A stretch of DNA of 64,000 nt from Proteiniphilum sp. UBA5384 (GTDB taxonomy: Bacteria > Bacteroidota > Bacteroidia > Bacteroidales > Dysgonomonadaceae). The notes under the pieces were generated by a model that was not told the DNA's origin, did no database searches, and saw only the letters and a list, made by a program, of their open reading frames with translations. The stretch lies in NCBI RefSeq assembly GCF_002410825.1, contig NZ_DHOS01000052.1:115711-179710 (forward strand), read 5' to 3'. How positions within the stretch are numbered: the first letter of the stretch is position 1; each line of letters begins with the position of its first letter. The position numbers and the translations under genes are program-made. Below are positions 7,860 through 17,422 of this stretch, piece after piece.

Positions 7860-8804
7860 ATGAATATCCAGCAATTAGAATATATTATCGCGGTAGATAA
7901 CCACCGTCACTTCTCTAAAGCAGCTGAGGCATCCTATGTAACCCAGCCTACATTGAGTATGATGATCCAGAAACTGGAAGAGGAGTTGGGCGTGAAAATA
8001 TTCGACCGTTCCCAGCTTCCTGTGCAACCTACCGAAATCGGTGTACGTATCATTACACAGGCTCGCATTGCGGTGGCCCAGGTAAATCAGATCAAAGAGA
8101 TCATACAGGAAGAGAAGGGCATTGTCAAAGGTGTATTCCGTTTGGGCATTATTCCTACCGTGTCTCCTTATTTGTTGCCTAAGCTGATGCAGGTACATCA
8201 GGAAAACAGGCATGATGTTCGTATCGTTATTTCCGAATTGACAACCGATCAAATCCTGAAAGGACTTGCTAACGATTCCTTGGATGGAGGTATATTGGCA
8301 ACCCCTTTAAAAGAGAATTCCATCAAGGAATATCCGATCTATTATGAACGGTTCTTCGCTTATGTGTCGCCCCTGGAAAAAGCACTGTTTGCCAAAACCG
8401 CACTCGATGAGAGTGACTTGAATGCCGCGAGACTGTGGCTGCTTGATGAAGTGCATTGCTTCAGGACTCAGATATTGCATCTTTGTAATCTGAAAAAAAA
8501 ACGTAGTAATAATACTTCTATTTTTTCTTATGAAGCGGGCAGTATCGATACTCTTATCAGTATTGTGGACCAGAACGAAGGGATTACGGTTATTCCTGAG
8601 ATGGCCCTCGGCAATATGAGCGAGAAACAGAAAAAAAATGTACGACCTTTCAAGAATTCCACGCCGGTGCGTGAGATTAGCCTGATCACCCGCCAGGAGT
8701 TTCTTCGTGAACGCATGATCAATATTATTATCGATGAAGTAAAGACTGCCGTACCTAAATCATTTCAGGATATGGCCATGAAAAAATATGTAGTACCATT
8801 GTGA
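7860..8804 (+). CDS. oxyR: LysR-type hydrogen peroxide sensor OxyR
   Basis: This 314-residue LysR regulator has an N-terminal winged HTH (residues 1-60, with FSKAAEASYVTQPTLSMMIQKLE) and a substrate-binding-like sensor domain. Cys200 and Cys209 in DEVHCFRTQILHLC have exactly the nine-residue spacing of the peroxide-reactive pair C199/C208 of E. coli OxyR. This supports a redox sensor rather than a metabolite-binding LysR. Targets would be catalase, AhpC or Dps genes, none of which lie in this window. No clear promoter is visible in the 43 bp after the DHOD-like gene, so the two may be co-transcribed. Confidence 0.93.
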   Translation: MNIQQLEYIIAVDNHRHFSKAAEASYVTQPTLSMMIQKLEEELGVKIFDRSQLPVQPTEIGVRIITQARIAVAQVNQIKEIIQEEKGIVKGVFRLGIIPTVSPYLLPKLMQVHQENRHDVRIVISELTTDQILKGLANDSLDGGILATPLKENSIKEYPIYYERFFAYVSPLEKALFAKTALDESDLNAARLWLLDEVHCFRTQILHLCNLKKKRSNNTSIFSYEAGSIDTLISIVDQNEGITVIPEMALGNMSEKQKKNVRPFKNSTPVREISLITRQEFLRERMINIIIDEVKTAVPKSFQDMAMKKYVVPL

Positions 8805-8887
8805 TTTAAATAATTCATTGATAAAATGAATGCTGTTCCAAATTTTCAGGCTTTTGCCGGAATTTTTCGAATATAACCTTTTTGTAT

Positions 8888-8895
8888 TACTTTTG
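8888..8895 (+). promoter_or_regulatory. -7 element TACTTTTG upstream of the HD-domain gene
   Basis: It is an exact TAnnTTTG match 36 bp before the ATG at 8932. The -33 region is poor. Its position favours the 8932 start over the longer open frame from 8830. Confidence 0.45.
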
Positions 8896-8931
8896 CAGTA
8901 CTGCCATTACGGTAATTTGGCGGTTGATTTT

Positions 8932-9468
8932 ATGAACGCACAAGCAATTATCGACAAGTATTACAAGGTAGGGACTAAACTCTATGATATTTATATGTCG
9001 CACGTGACAGATGTGACAAACAAGTCCCTTTTTATCGTTCAGAAACATCCTGAGTTGGCAGTGGATGTCCGGTTTATTGAGGAAGCGGGAATGCTTCATG
9101 ATATCGGCATCTTTATGACAAAAGCACCCCATATCGCTTGTGAAGGCAGTTACCCTTATATTTGCCACGGCTATCTGGGATGTGAGTTGCTTACCCAAGA
9201 AGGTTATCCGAGACATGGTTTGGTGTGCGAGAGGCATACCGGTACCGGATTGAGCCTGGAGACCATTATCAACCGGAAATTACCTGTTCCCCATAGGGAT
9301 ATGCGACCACAAAGTCTGGAAGAGAAAATTATCTGTTTTGCTGATAAATTTTATTCGAAATCACAGTTGGGAAAAGAAAAACCACTGAAAAAAGTCAGGC
9401 AAAGCCTCGCCAATCATGGCACACACCAGGTGGAGGTATTCGATGAATGGTGCGACCTCTTTCTTTAA
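8932..9468 (+). CDS. HD-domain phosphohydrolase
   Basis: This 178-residue cytoplasmic protein has an HD metal-binding core: an early helix MSHVTDVTNKSLFI with the first His, GMLHDIGIFMTKAPHI containing the HD dyad, and CHGYLGCELL plus CERHTGTGLS with later histidines. It looks like the small HDIG-type phosphohydrolases common in Bacteroidetes. The substrate (nucleotide or phosphate monoester) cannot be deduced. It stands alone between oxyR and grpE. Confidence 0.8.
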   Translation: MNAQAIIDKYYKVGTKLYDIYMSHVTDVTNKSLFIVQKHPELAVDVRFIEEAGMLHDIGIFMTKAPHIACEGSYPYICHGYLGCELLTQEGYPRHGLVCERHTGTGLSLETIINRKLPVPHRDMRPQSLEEKIICFADKFYSKSQLGKEKPLKKVRQSLANHGTHQVEVFDEWCDLFL

Positions 9469-9562
9469 AATCCGATCGGTATCCTGTTTTTTATTTTTGG
9501 CAAACTATTTGCAGTAAGAGAAGTGAAAGAGCGGACTCGGATGCCAGGTATTGATTCTTGGC

Positions 9563-9576
9563 GCTTGGTCCCAAGC
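9563..9576. promoter_or_regulatory. Palindrome GCTTGGTCCCAAGC upstream of grpE
   Basis: Six-base arms flank a two-base centre, 25 bp before the grpE ATG, and a further CTTGG half-site lies just upstream (9557-9561). It does not match CIRCE. It could be an operator or a leader hairpin for the chaperone pair. The promoter itself is not clear. Confidence 0.3.
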
Positions 9577-9601
9577 TTTAGTGTAAGTAAAAAATAACTA
9601 T

Positions 9602-10180
9602 ATGGATAATAACAATCAATTCAATATGGATCCTGAAGAATGGGATGAAGAGATGAACCGGCAGGAAGTTGGTGACCAGCAAGATCAGCAAGATATAATA
9701 GATGAAGAAGTGGACAAATTGGCAGATAAGAACGATGATGACGACCTTCGTCAAAAGTATGACGAGCTGAATGACAGCTATCTCCGTCTACACGCCGAAT
9801 TCGATAATTTCCGGAAACGTACGTTAAAAGAGAAATCCGACCTGATAAAGAATGGTGGAGAGCGTGTCTTGCTGGATATTATTGCGTTGGTAGACGATTT
9901 TGAACGTGCCCTTGAGTCATTGCATAAAACAGAAGATAGAGAAGCCATGTTGGAAGGGATGGATTTGATTTATACCAAGTTTACCGCTTTTTTGAAACAA
10001 CATGGAGTCTCCGAAATTGAAGCTATCGGTCAGCCGTTTGATGCTGACAACTTTGAGGCAGTCACAACTATTCCGGCTCCCGAAGAGTCTCAGAAAGGAA
10101 CAGTAGTAGATTGCATCCAGAAAGGATACCGGCTGAACGATAAGATTATCCGTTTTCCGAAAGTAATTGTGGGGGACTAA
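9602..10180 (+). CDS. grpE: Nucleotide exchange factor GrpE
   Basis: This 192-residue co-chaperone releases ADP from DnaK. It has an acidic, disordered N-terminus rich in D, E, N and Q (residues 1-55), a coiled coil ([20 protein letters not shown]), and the family core [15 protein letters not shown]. The C-terminal beta-wing has [14 protein letters not shown] and the signature [26 protein letters not shown]. It is directly upstream of dnaJ with a 1-bp gap. dnaK is not adjacent. Confidence 0.97.
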   Translation: MDNNNQFNMDPEEWDEEMNRQEVGDQQDQQDIIDEEVDKLADKNDDDDLRQKYDELNDSYLRLHAEFDNFRKRTLKEKSDLIKNGGERVLLDIIALVDDFERALESLHKTEDREAMLEGMDLIYTKFTAFLKQHGVSEIEAIGQPFDADNFEAVTTIPAPEESQKGTVVDCIQKGYRLNDKIIRFPKVIVGD

Positions 10181-10181
10181 G

Positions 10182-11336
10182 ATGGCGGCGAAAAGAGATT
10201 TTTATGAAATATTGGAAATATCCAAGACGGCTACTGCCGAAGAGATAAAAAAAGCCTACCGTAAGAAAGCCATTCAGTACCACCCTGATAAAAATCCGGG
10301 AGATAAGGAGGCGGAAGAGAAATTCAAAGAAGCTGCGGAGGCTTATGAAGTGCTGAGTGATGAGCAGAAGCGGGCGCGTTACGACCAGTTTGGTCATGCT
10401 GGTGTAGGAGGAGCTGCATCGGGCGGTTTCGGTGGAGGTATGTCGATGGACGATATTTTCTCTCAGTTTGGAGATATCTTCGGTGGTCATTTCGGCGGTT
10501 TCGGTGGTTTTGGCGGCTTCGGTGGTTCGCAGCGGGGCAGGAGAGTGAACCGTGGTTCTGATCTTCGTGTGAAAGTGAAGTTGAACCTCAAAGAAATCCT
10601 CAACGGCGTAGAGAAAAAGATCAAAGTAAAGAAATATGTCTCCTGTTCCCATTGCAATGGGAACGGATCAGAGAATGGGAATTCAACTTCCACCTGTAGC
10701 ACATGTAAGGGTTCGGGTGTGGTGACACGTGTGACCAATACCATTCTCGGCCAGATGCAGACTTCTTCTACTTGCCCTACCTGCAACGGGGAAGGGACCA
10801 CTATCACCAAAAAATGTTCCTATTGCAACGGCGAAGGTATTGTACGAGATGAAGAAGTCCTCTCCATTAGAATACCCGCCGGTGTGGCCGAAGGAATGCA
10901 ACTCTCCATGTCGGGTAAAGGAAATGCTGCCCGTAGGGGAGGAATCAATGGTGACCTGTTGATTGTTGTGGAAGAGGAACAGGATCCCAACCTCATCCGT
11001 GATGAGAACGATGTGATATATAATCTGTTTCTTACTTTCCCGATGGCCGCACTGGGAGGAACAGTGGAAGTGCCTACTATCGATGGAATGGCTAAAGTGA
11101 AAATTGAGCCGGGTACGCAGCCCGGAAAAGTGTTGCGGTTACGGAATAAAGGTTTGCCGTCGGTAAATGGATTTGGCAAAGGTGATGAATTGGTCAACGT
11201 GAATGTGTACGTGCCGGAGAACTTGAACGACAAGGAACGGAAATGGCTACAGGAAATGGACAGGTCCGAGAATTTTATTCCCTCTAAAGCTGCGAAAAAG
11301 ACCGTATTCGATAAGTTTAAAAAAATGTTCGATTAA
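10182..11336 (+). CDS. dnaJ: Chaperone protein DnaJ
   Basis: This 384-residue Hsp40 has a J domain with the HPD motif in [15 protein letters not shown], then a G/F-rich linker ([17 protein letters not shown]). Four zinc-binding repeats follow ([32 protein letters not shown]), and then the two substrate-binding beta domains. It stimulates DnaK ATPase in the cytoplasm. The ATG at 10182 follows the grpE stop by one base, so the two form an operon. The five upstream in-frame codons overlap grpE and are not part of the known N-terminus. Confidence 0.97.
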   Translation: MAAKRDFYEILEISKTATAEEIKKAYRKKAIQYHPDKNPGDKEAEEKFKEAAEAYEVLSDEQKRARYDQFGHAGVGGAASGGFGGGMSMDDIFSQFGDIFGGHFGGFGGFGGFGGSQRGRRVNRGSDLRVKVKLNLKEILNGVEKKIKVKKYVSCSHCNGNGSENGNSTSTCSTCKGSGVVTRVTNTILGQMQTSSTCPTCNGEGTTITKKCSYCNGEGIVRDEEVLSIRIPAGVAEGMQLSMSGKGNAARRGGINGDLLIVVEEEQDPNLIRDENDVIYNLFLTFPMAALGGTVEVPTIDGMAKVKIEPGTQPGKVLRLRNKGLPSVNGFGKGDELVNVNVYVPENLNDKERKWLQEMDRSENFIPSKAAKKTVFDKFKKMFD

Positions 11337-11375
11337 TACTATCTTTATACTATTATTATGGGATCTTAACGATAG

Positions 11376-12275
11376 GTGTCGATGGCCAATCCGGATAGCA
11401 GACATATCATGCATGAGATTACTCCTTTATCGGATAAGGATTGCTTTTATATTGCCGACCGGCGGAAATCGGAATTCACCTACCCGTTGCATTCCCATAG
11501 TGAGTTTGAAATTAATTATATTGAAAATGCCGAAGGAGTAAGGCGTATTGTGGGTGACTCGGTGGAGGTTATCGGCAAATACGACCTTACGCTTATTGCG
11601 GGCGAGGAATTGGAACATGTATGGGAACAACATCAATGTACATCCAAACAGATCCGCGAAATAACCATTCAATTCTCCAAAGATCTTTTCTTTGGCAATT
11701 TAATTCATAAGAACCAGTTCGACAGTATCCGGAAGATGCTTAATGAGGCGCAGAAAGGAATTAACTTCCCGATGGAGACCATTATGAAGATCTATCCGGT
11801 GCTTGATACGCTCTCCGCCGAGAAATCGGGATTTCATGCCGTGATAAAATTGCTAACCATGCTGTATGAACTCTCGCTCTGCGATAATTACCGCACCTTG
11901 GCCAGTACCTCGTTTGCTCATATCGATGAAAATTCCGACAGCCGCCGCGTGCGAAAAATATATGAATATATCAATAACCATTATAAAGAAGAGATACGGT
12001 TAGAAGACCTTGCGAATATCATTGGGATGACACCTGTGGCATTGAGCCGATTTTTTAAATTAAGAACCGGGAAAACAGTTTCCGATTACATTATTGATAT
12101 TCGCTTGGGGCATGCTTCAAGATTATTGGTGGATACAACGAATACCATTGCCGAAATCTGCTACGATTGTGGGTTTAATAATTTGTCGAATTTCAATCGT
12201 ATTTTTAAAAAAAGAAAAGACTGCTCTCCCAAAGAATTCCGTGAGAATTTCAGGAAAACCAAAGTGATTGTTTAG
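11376..12275 (+). CDS. AraC family transcriptional regulator of the mannan locus (putative)
   Basis: This regulator of about 290 residues has an N-terminal cupin-like sensing domain (TYPLHSHSEFEINYIENAEG) and a C-terminal double HTH of the AraC/XylS type (LEDLANIIGMTPVALSRFF and AEICYDCGFNNLSNFNRIFKK). It lies just upstream of the mannan SusC gene on the same strand, separated by 404 bp with a good promoter. It is a plausible activator responding to manno-oligosaccharides; that role is inference from position. The GTG at 11376, ATG at 11382 and ATG at 11409 are all possible starts, and homologues I remember begin near the MHEITPLSDKD of the last one. Confidence 0.88.
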   Translation: MSMANPDSRHIMHEITPLSDKDCFYIADRRKSEFTYPLHSHSEFEINYIENAEGVRRIVGDSVEVIGKYDLTLIAGEELEHVWEQHQCTSKQIREITIQFSKDLFFGNLIHKNQFDSIRKMLNEAQKGINFPMETIMKIYPVLDTLSAEKSGFHAVIKLLTMLYELSLCDNYRTLASTSFAHIDENSDSRRVRKIYEYINNHYKEEIRLEDLANIIGMTPVALSRFFKLRTGKTVSDYIIDIRLGHASRLLVDTTNTIAEICYDCGFNNLSNFNRIFKKRKDCSPKEFRENFRKTKVIV

Positions 12276-12369
12276 TTAAATAGCCATCCCTTCGATGATT
12301 ACGGTAACTCCCATAATCATTATGGATATGATTTTAATGATAATTATTCATTATTATTGAGAGTATATT

Positions 12370-12394
12370 GTATTATTTTGGATTAAAATAATAC
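12370..12394. repeat. Inverted repeat GTATTATTTT / AAAATAATAC
   Basis: Ten-base perfect arms (12370-12379 and 12385-12394) with a five-base loop lie in the 404-bp gap between the AraC regulator and susC. A second, weaker inverted repeat TCGTATT/AATACGA follows at 12416-12445. They may be the regulator's 3' end structure or an operator. Apart from these and the promoter at 12550, the gap is plain AT-rich sequence. Confidence 0.35.
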
Positions 12395-12549
12395 CATTTT
12401 GGGATATATCTCCCTTCGTATTTATCTTGTTTATAGTCAATACGAGTCAAATTTTCTCTAAATAATTCCGACTATCTGCCTGTTTGTGCGCTTTGTATAC
12501 AGTCGTGGCGTTATGATTAAAATAGTATTGTTATAGGATAAGATAATAC

Positions 12550-12580
12550 TTGTATATCTGCCGTAGTAGCTATATTTTTG
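12550..12580 (+). promoter_or_regulatory. Promoter of the mannan susC operon
   Basis: TTG at 12550-12552, a spacer of 20 bp and TATTTTTG at 12573-12580 match both Bacteroidetes elements exactly. The leader to the ATG at 12680 is about 95 nt. It contains GTGTGG (12620-12625) and CCACAC (12649-12654), which can pair. Confidence 0.65.
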
Positions 12581-12679
12581 TAGCCGATAAGTAACTTTTA
12601 TTAACTTATAATTTGTCTCGTGTGGAGTGTGCATATAAACCTGAAGCCCCACACACTGTAATGAAAAAGAAATAATCGT

Positions 12680-15600
12680 ATGAAAAACGTGATGATGTTA
12701 TTTCTGGCTCTTGGCATGAGCCTATCGTTAATGGCACAACAACGCAGCGTAACCGGTACCGTGACGGACAGTCAGGACAACTCTGTGATGATTGGTGTGA
12801 ATATTATGGAGAAAGGAACCTTGAACGGTACCGTTACCGATATCGACGGGAATTTTTCCTTGAATGTAACTACAGAAAATCCGGTATTTGTATTTTCAAG
12901 TATTGGGTATAAGACAGTCGAAGTCAGTGTCGGCAATCAGACTCGTTTGTCCGTCGTCATGAACGAGGATGCCGAGATGCTCGATGAACTGGTCGTGGTG
13001 GGATATGGAACCATGCGCAAAAGTGACTTGACCGGAGCCTTGTCTTCATTGAAAGCCGATGAATTGACCAAATTGTCCGCGGTTGACGTTACCCAGGCCA
13101 TTCAGGGACGTGCACCGGGTGTAAGTGTAATCAACAACTCGGGAGAACCCGGCGCCGGTACGAAGATACGTATCCGTGGTACCGGTAGTGTGAATAATTC
13201 CGATCCTCTATTCGTGGTGGATGGATTTCCGGTGAATGATATCAGCCATATTGCGCCGCATGACATCGAATCGATGGAGATACTCAAAGACGCTTCCGCC
13301 GTGGCTATTTTCGGTTCGCGCGGGGCAAACGGTGTGATTCTGGTGAAAACGAAAGGGGGAGCATTTGAACAGAAAACGAAGGTGAACGTGAATATTTTTG
13401 GGGGAACTACTGAAACTGTCAAACGGTTGGATATGTTGAATGCAGCCGAATATGCAGAGCTGAAACTGGAAGCCTACAAAAATGCCAACCAAATGCCGTC
13501 ACTGCAGATGCAGTCCATTTTAGATTATGCTATTGCCAATAAAAGTGTAGGCACCAATTGGCAAGATGAGATCATGCGTACCGGAAATACACAGAATTAT
13601 AATATCAATGTATCGGGCGGTTCGGAGCGGAATAAATATGATATCGGTACCACTTATTCAAAGGAAGAGGGGATTATCAAAAATACCTATCTCGATAAAT
13701 TCATGTTCCATCTCCATAACGAATATAAATTGTTCGAAAATGTAAATATAGGAATCAATGCTTCTTATACTACTTATGAGAAATCGGGTAACGATGGCGA
13801 TTTCTATTCAGGATCCCTTACCCAGTCACTGAAAGCGGATCCGATTTCTGCGGCATGGGATTCATATACGAACCAGTTTGGTGAAATCTATTTCTCTTAT
13901 GGAAGAAATCCGGCACAATCGGCTTATGAAAACAAATTTCGGAAGAATTCCGAAGACCGTTACATCGCCAATGCCTTCCTGCAGATCAACGATATATTCA
14001 TCAAGGGGTTGTCTTTCAGAGCACAATATGGGCAGCACTTCGCTTTCGGCAAATCCCGCAACTATTATCCTAAATATTATATTACTGCCGATCAGCAAAG
14101 GGATAGGAGCAGCCTCACCGAAAACAGAAGCGAGAATGTCTATTGGAACACCAATAATTATTTCAGTTATGTGAATACTTTTGGTAAACATAGTATTAAT
14201 GCAACATTGGGTATGGAAGCCCAAAAGTCGAAATCCAGCAATCTCTTTGCCAAGGTATATGACGTGCCGGAAGATGCTGATCTGCGGTATATCGGTATGT
14301 CGTCCAACAAGGAGAATCTGGAAGCATCGGGTGGTGCCGGACATAACACATTGTTGTCCGGATTCTTCAGGTTGAATTATACTTTCGACGGAAAATACCT
14401 CTTCACAGGGACGTATCGTGCAGACGGAAGCTCGAAGTTCATGAAAAGATGGGGATACTTTCCTTCTTTCTCCCTGGGATGGAATATCATGGAAGAGGAT
14501 TTTATGGAAGACCTGAAACATAATTCTCCACTTTCACAACTGAAACTGCGTGCCGGTTGGGGACATGTGGGTAACCAGGCCAGCGCCGGGGATTTTGACT
14601 ACCTGTCGCTGATGAATACCGGCTATACGGCTGTATTTGGCGGCTCCCAGGTGGATGGAGCCATCCAGCGAAAACTGGCGAATGAAGAATTATCGTGGGA
14701 GACTGCGGAATCATATAACGTGGGACTCGATTATGGTTTGTTTAATGGCGGATTATCCGGAAATATAGATTATTTTATCCGCAATACCAACGATATGATC
14801 CTCGATACCCCCATACCGATTTATGCCGGAATGTCAAGACCAAAGACCAACGCCGGCTCCGTGCGCAACAGCGGATTGGAATTCCATCTGAATTACGATA
14901 CCATGATTGGAAAAGAGTTTTCTTTGACTGCGGGTTTCAATATCTCGTTCATCAAGAATAAGGTGATATCTTTGGGTGGTGGCGAACCGCTCTATGGACA
15001 GTACAGTAAGACCGAAGAAGGAAGAGAAATCGCTTCTTTTTTCGGTTTGCAGACTGCCGGGATTTTTAAGACCACAGAGCAATTGAGTGGTCATGTCAAT
15101 AGTCAAGGAAAGGTAATACAACCCAATGCCGAACTGGGAGATGTTATTTTCGTCGACCAGAACGATGATGGAGTCATTAATGACGAGGACCGGGTACATT
15201 TGGGCACACCCCATCCCGATTTCACTTATGGATTTACTTTGGCAGCAGCCTATAAGGGATTCGATCTGAATGCTTTTTTTCAGGGTTCGCAAGGTAATAA
15301 GATAGCCAATTATATGTATTCCGTAATGTACAGTACGAACATGCGCGAGTGGAGCAATTCGAAGGCGATGATGAACCGGTGGACACCGGAAAATGCCGAC
15401 TCCGACCTTCCCCGTGTGCATACAGGGGATCCTAATCAAAACGACCGTTTCTCTGATCGATATGTAAAAGATGGCTCATATTTACGATTGAAAACCATTC
15501 AATTGGGTTATACATTACCGGGTCATATTTCACAAAAAGCATTCTTGAATAGGGCTCGTATTTATGTGTCGGCCGATAATCTGCTTACTTTTACGAAATA

Positions 15601-15718
15601 TTCAGGATTCAATCCCGAAATGGGCGACCTGTGGGGTAATCCGCTGAATGCAGGTGTGGATATGGCAAGCTATCCAACGCCACGAATATTTACCGTAGGG
15701 TTGAATCTTACTTTTTAA
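12680..15718 (+). CDS. SusC/RagA family TonB-linked outer-membrane transporter (mannan locus)
   Basis: This 1012-residue porin imports glycan fragments across the outer membrane using TonB energy. A signal peptide (to about residue 20) is followed by a carboxypeptidase-D-like regulatory domain (VTGTVTDSQDNSVMIGVNI ... VTDIDGNFSL). Then come the TonB box and plug start ELVVVGYGTMRKSDLTGAL, plug segments VRIRGTGSVNNSDPLFVVDG (here IRIRGTG) and GSRGANGVILVKTK, and a barrel ending VGLNLTF. It is the first gene of the mannan operon and is followed 24 bp later by its SusD partner. The neighbouring GH26, GH130 and cellobiose epimerase genes indicate beta-manno-oligosaccharides as cargo. Confidence 0.96.
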   Translation: MKNVMMLFLALGMSLSLMAQQRSVTGTVTDSQDNSVMIGVNIMEKGTLNGTVTDIDGNFSLNVTTENPVFVFSSIGYKTVEVSVGNQTRLSVVMNEDAEMLDELVVVGYGTMRKSDLTGALSSLKADELTKLSAVDVTQAIQGRAPGVSVINNSGEPGAGTKIRIRGTGSVNNSDPLFVVDGFPVNDISHIAPHDIESMEILKDASAVAIFGSRGANGVILVKTKGGAFEQKTKVNVNIFGGTTETVKRLDMLNAAEYAELKLEAYKNANQMPSLQMQSILDYAIANKSVGTNWQDEIMRTGNTQNYNINVSGGSERNKYDIGTTYSKEEGIIKNTYLDKFMFHLHNEYKLFENVNIGINASYTTYEKSGNDGDFYSGSLTQSLKADPISAAWDSYTNQFGEIYFSYGRNPAQSAYENKFRKNSEDRYIANAFLQINDIFIKGLSFRAQYGQHFAFGKSRNYYPKYYITADQQRDRSSLTENRSENVYWNTNNYFSYVNTFGKHSINATLGMEAQKSKSSNLFAKVYDVPEDADLRYIGMSSNKENLEASGGAGHNTLLSGFFRLNYTFDGKYLFTGTYRADGSSKFMKRWGYFPSFSLGWNIMEEDFMEDLKHNSPLSQLKLRAGWGHVGNQASAGDFDYLSLMNTGYTAVFGGSQVDGAIQRKLANEELSWETAESYNVGLDYGLFNGGLSGNIDYFIRNTNDMILDTPIPIYAGMSRPKTNAGSVRNSGLEFHLNYDTMIGKEFSLTAGFNISFIKNKVISLGGGEPLYGQYSKTEEGREIASFFGLQTAGIFKTTEQLSGHVNSQGKVIQPNAELGDVIFVDQNDDGVINDEDRVHLGTPHPDFTYGFTLAAAYKGFDLNAFFQGSQGNKIANYMYSVMYSTNMREWSNSKAMMNRWTPENADSDLPRVHTGDPNQNDRFSDRYVKDGSYLRLKTIQLGYTLPGHISQKAFLNRARIYVSADNLLTFTKYSGFNPEMGDLWGNPLNAGVDMASYPTPRIFTVGLNLTF

Positions 15719-15742
15719 TCATTTGTTAAATATTACATAAAA

Positions 15743-17413
15743 ATGAAGAAGATATTTTCCTTATTCTTATTAACCGGTTTACTGCTGACTTCCTGTAGTG
15801 ATTTTCTCGATCTTACACCACAGGGACAGGAAAACAGCGGTAACTATATGAATACCGAAGAGAATGCGATCAAGGTCATCAACGGTATTTACGACATTCT
15901 TTCGCAAACTGAAGGGCGCGGTCCCGACGGAGACTGGATGGATCACCATTATGATTTCATGTTGGCAAGTATTGCTACCGATGATGCGGTAAAGGGAAGT
16001 AATCTACCCGATATGCCGCAACTTATCGATTTGGAGGATTATAGGCTCCAGCAGGGGAGTTCCCTTGCTACCGCTTTCTGGATCCATGGTTTTTGGGGAG
16101 TATCGCGCAGCAATTATGCTATCAAGAATTTACCCGATGCGACTATTCCTGAAAATTTAAAAAACCGACTATTGGGAGAAAGCTATTTCCTGAGGGCATA
16201 CCATTATATCTATCTGCTACGCCACTTTGGAGGAGTACCCTTGTTCTCCGCTCCGTTGAATCCGTCCGATTTCGGGAAGACAGTCCGGGCAACGCTCCAT
16301 GAGACTTTCGAATTTATCAATGCCGATTTGCGGCAGGCGATTGAGTTGTTGCCGGAAAGAAGTACCTATCCTGCCGCTGATATGGGACGTGCCACGAAAG
16401 GGGCTGCACGGGCATTCCTTGCTAAATCGTTGATGTACCAGATTGGTGTCGACGCCGAATGTGAACATACCTGGAACGATGTATATAATCTTACCTTGGC
16501 GATCATCAATTCCGGTGAGTACAGTTTGGTACCCAATTTCGCTTTATTATTCGAGTATGAGAACAAAAACAGCTCCGAATCGATCTTCGAGATACAGGCG
16601 GCAGACGGAACAGCAAGCGATGCTCCTGCATCGGTAGGAAATGCCTATCCGTTGTTCCAGGGAAATCGGGAGTCGAATACGGGAGCCAATACAGGTTGGG
16701 GATTCCATAACCCCACACAGAACCTGGTAGATGCATTCAACCCTTCGGATCCCCGTCTTTCGAGTACAGTATATGGTATTGGGTTCAATAATGAAATTTT
16801 GTACGGCGTACAAATGAAATTTAACCGCACAGAGCAGGGTAGCAATTACCTGAACCGGAAAGCGGCACTACCCTTTAAACCGTCGTTGGATAAGGCTGCC
16901 AATAAAAATATCCTGATCATGCGTTATGCCGATGTGTTGCTGATCCATGCAGAGGCTGCCTATCATACCGGAAAGGAAGTCGAAGCCCGCCAATATCTGA
17001 ATATGGTCAGGGAAAGGGCTCGTAACAGTTCCTATTGCAAAGGATACGTAAGTGGTAGTCCCGACGGATATACAATGCCTGTAACTACACCCGACGTACC
17101 CAACGTAAATGTGTCCGGAACGGCGTTATTGGATGCCATCTTGCATGAACGCCGCCTGGAACTGGCGATGGAATCAAACCGTATGTGGGATTTGGTACGT
17201 ACTGGAAAACTGGTCGATACGGTCTCCAAAGCGAAAGATACCGATTTGATCGGTAATGAAGGACGTACCGATATGGAGGTACGGCATGAAGGTATTGCCA
17301 ACCGGATCAGGAATCATGCATTCACCGGCAAAGACAATACTGTCATCCCTGTTTTGCCGATACCACTTGATGAGGTCCAGAACTGGGGTCTTGAGCAGAA
17401 CCCGAACTATTAA
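15743..17413 (+). CDS. SusD/RagB family surface lipoprotein (mannan locus)
   Basis: This 556-residue lipoprotein forms the lid of the SusC transporter and binds glycan at the cell surface. The signal peptide ends in LLLTSCSDFLDLTP with lipid-anchor Cys18. The TPR-like helices and family motifs are present: ESYFLRAYHYIYLLRHFGGVPLF, KGAARAFLAKSLMY, and RYADVLLIHAEAA near the C-terminal third. The terminal ERRLELAMESNRMWDLVRTGKL is also typical. The next gene, 9 bp downstream, encodes a second surface binding protein. Confidence 0.96.
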   Translation: MKKIFSLFLLTGLLLTSCSDFLDLTPQGQENSGNYMNTEENAIKVINGIYDILSQTEGRGPDGDWMDHHYDFMLASIATDDAVKGSNLPDMPQLIDLEDYRLQQGSSLATAFWIHGFWGVSRSNYAIKNLPDATIPENLKNRLLGESYFLRAYHYIYLLRHFGGVPLFSAPLNPSDFGKTVRATLHETFEFINADLRQAIELLPERSTYPAADMGRATKGAARAFLAKSLMYQIGVDAECEHTWNDVYNLTLAIINSGEYSLVPNFALLFEYENKNSSESIFEIQAADGTASDAPASVGNAYPLFQGNRESNTGANTGWGFHNPTQNLVDAFNPSDPRLSSTVYGIGFNNEILYGVQMKFNRTEQGSNYLNRKAALPFKPSLDKAANKNILIMRYADVLLIHAEAAYHTGKEVEARQYLNMVRERARNSSYCKGYVSGSPDGYTMPVTTPDVPNVNVSGTALLDAILHERRLELAMESNRMWDLVRTGKLVDTVSKAKDTDLIGNEGRTDMEVRHEGIANRIRNHAFTGKDNTVIPVLPIPLDEVQNWGLEQNPNY

Positions 17414-17422
17414 TCATAAACA

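Noticed and set aside
9563..9576. CIRCE operator for HrcA before grpE
   Set aside because: The sequence does not contain the TTAGCACTC / GAGTGCTAA arms.
10484..10540. Direct repeats GGTTTCGGTGG in dnaJ as a phase-variable tract
   Set aside because: They encode the normal Gly/Phe-rich linker of DnaJ.
13862..14521. Antisense open frame of 219 codons within susC
   Set aside because: It lies wholly within a well-supported SusC gene, and its codon texture is that of a mirror frame.
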